A DNA stretch of 13,713 nucleotides from Gammaproteobacteria bacterium (GTDB taxonomy: Bacteria; Pseudomonadota; Gammaproteobacteria; Pseudomonadales; Cellvibrionaceae), in NCBI GenBank assembly GCA_021151625.1, contig JAGKWY010000100.1, positions 1-13,713 on the forward strand, written 5' to 3'. The notes under the pieces were generated by a model, which saw nothing but the letters and a program-made list of their open reading frames with translations, searched no databases and had not been told where the DNA came from. This document shows, in pieces, positions 13,682 to 13,713 of the stretch. The position numbers and the translations under genes are program-made. Position 1 is the stretch's first letter, and the number at the start of each line of letters is the position of its first letter.

Positions 13682-13713
13682 CCCTTTGGCGTTTTAGACC
13701 TTAAGCGCCCTGG

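Overview
The window looks like chromosomal DNA of a Cellvibrio-like gammaproteobacterium. This rests on the E. coli/Pseudomonas-type core genes (ppk1, uvrD, gmk), the moderate GC content, and a gene mix typical of free-living aerobic Cellvibrionales. The genus is an inference from protein character, not from a search. I see no rRNA, tRNA, CRISPR array, insertion sequence or prophage.

Layout. Positions 1-214 hold no recognisable gene. On the minus strand, 2799-2479 encodes a small DUF4156-type lipoprotein ending at a GC-rich hairpin, and 2287-215 encodes polyphosphate kinase 1, preceded by a candidate Pho box. On the plus strand, 3051-5231 is a membrane-anchored RoxA-like dihaem cytochrome c ending at a long terminator. 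Positions 5457-7897 form a tight two-gene unit: an exported class-C beta-lactamase-fold serine hydrolase, then a divergent CPBP (Rce1-like) membrane protein. Its terminator is interleaved with a candidate sigma-54 promoter for a small exported, C-terminally anchored protein (8092-8436). A guanine deaminase-like gene (minus, 8926-8450) follows, divergent from uvrD (9087-11324), which carries an SOS-box-like sequence in its promoter spacer. Next come an orphan TRAP-type solute-binding protein with an N-terminal membrane segment (11414-12580), a convergent 74-residue HTH protein (minus, 12838-12614) and guanylate kinase (13013-13630).

The core genes link to nucleotide and phosphate metabolism and repair: Ppk1 polymerises phosphate, GuaD and Gmk handle guanine and GMP, and UvrD serves excision and mismatch repair. 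The least explained part is 5457-8436, where an exported serine hydrolase, a CPBP membrane protein and a small possibly sigma-54-driven surface protein lie together. A processing or cell-envelope module is possible there but unproven.
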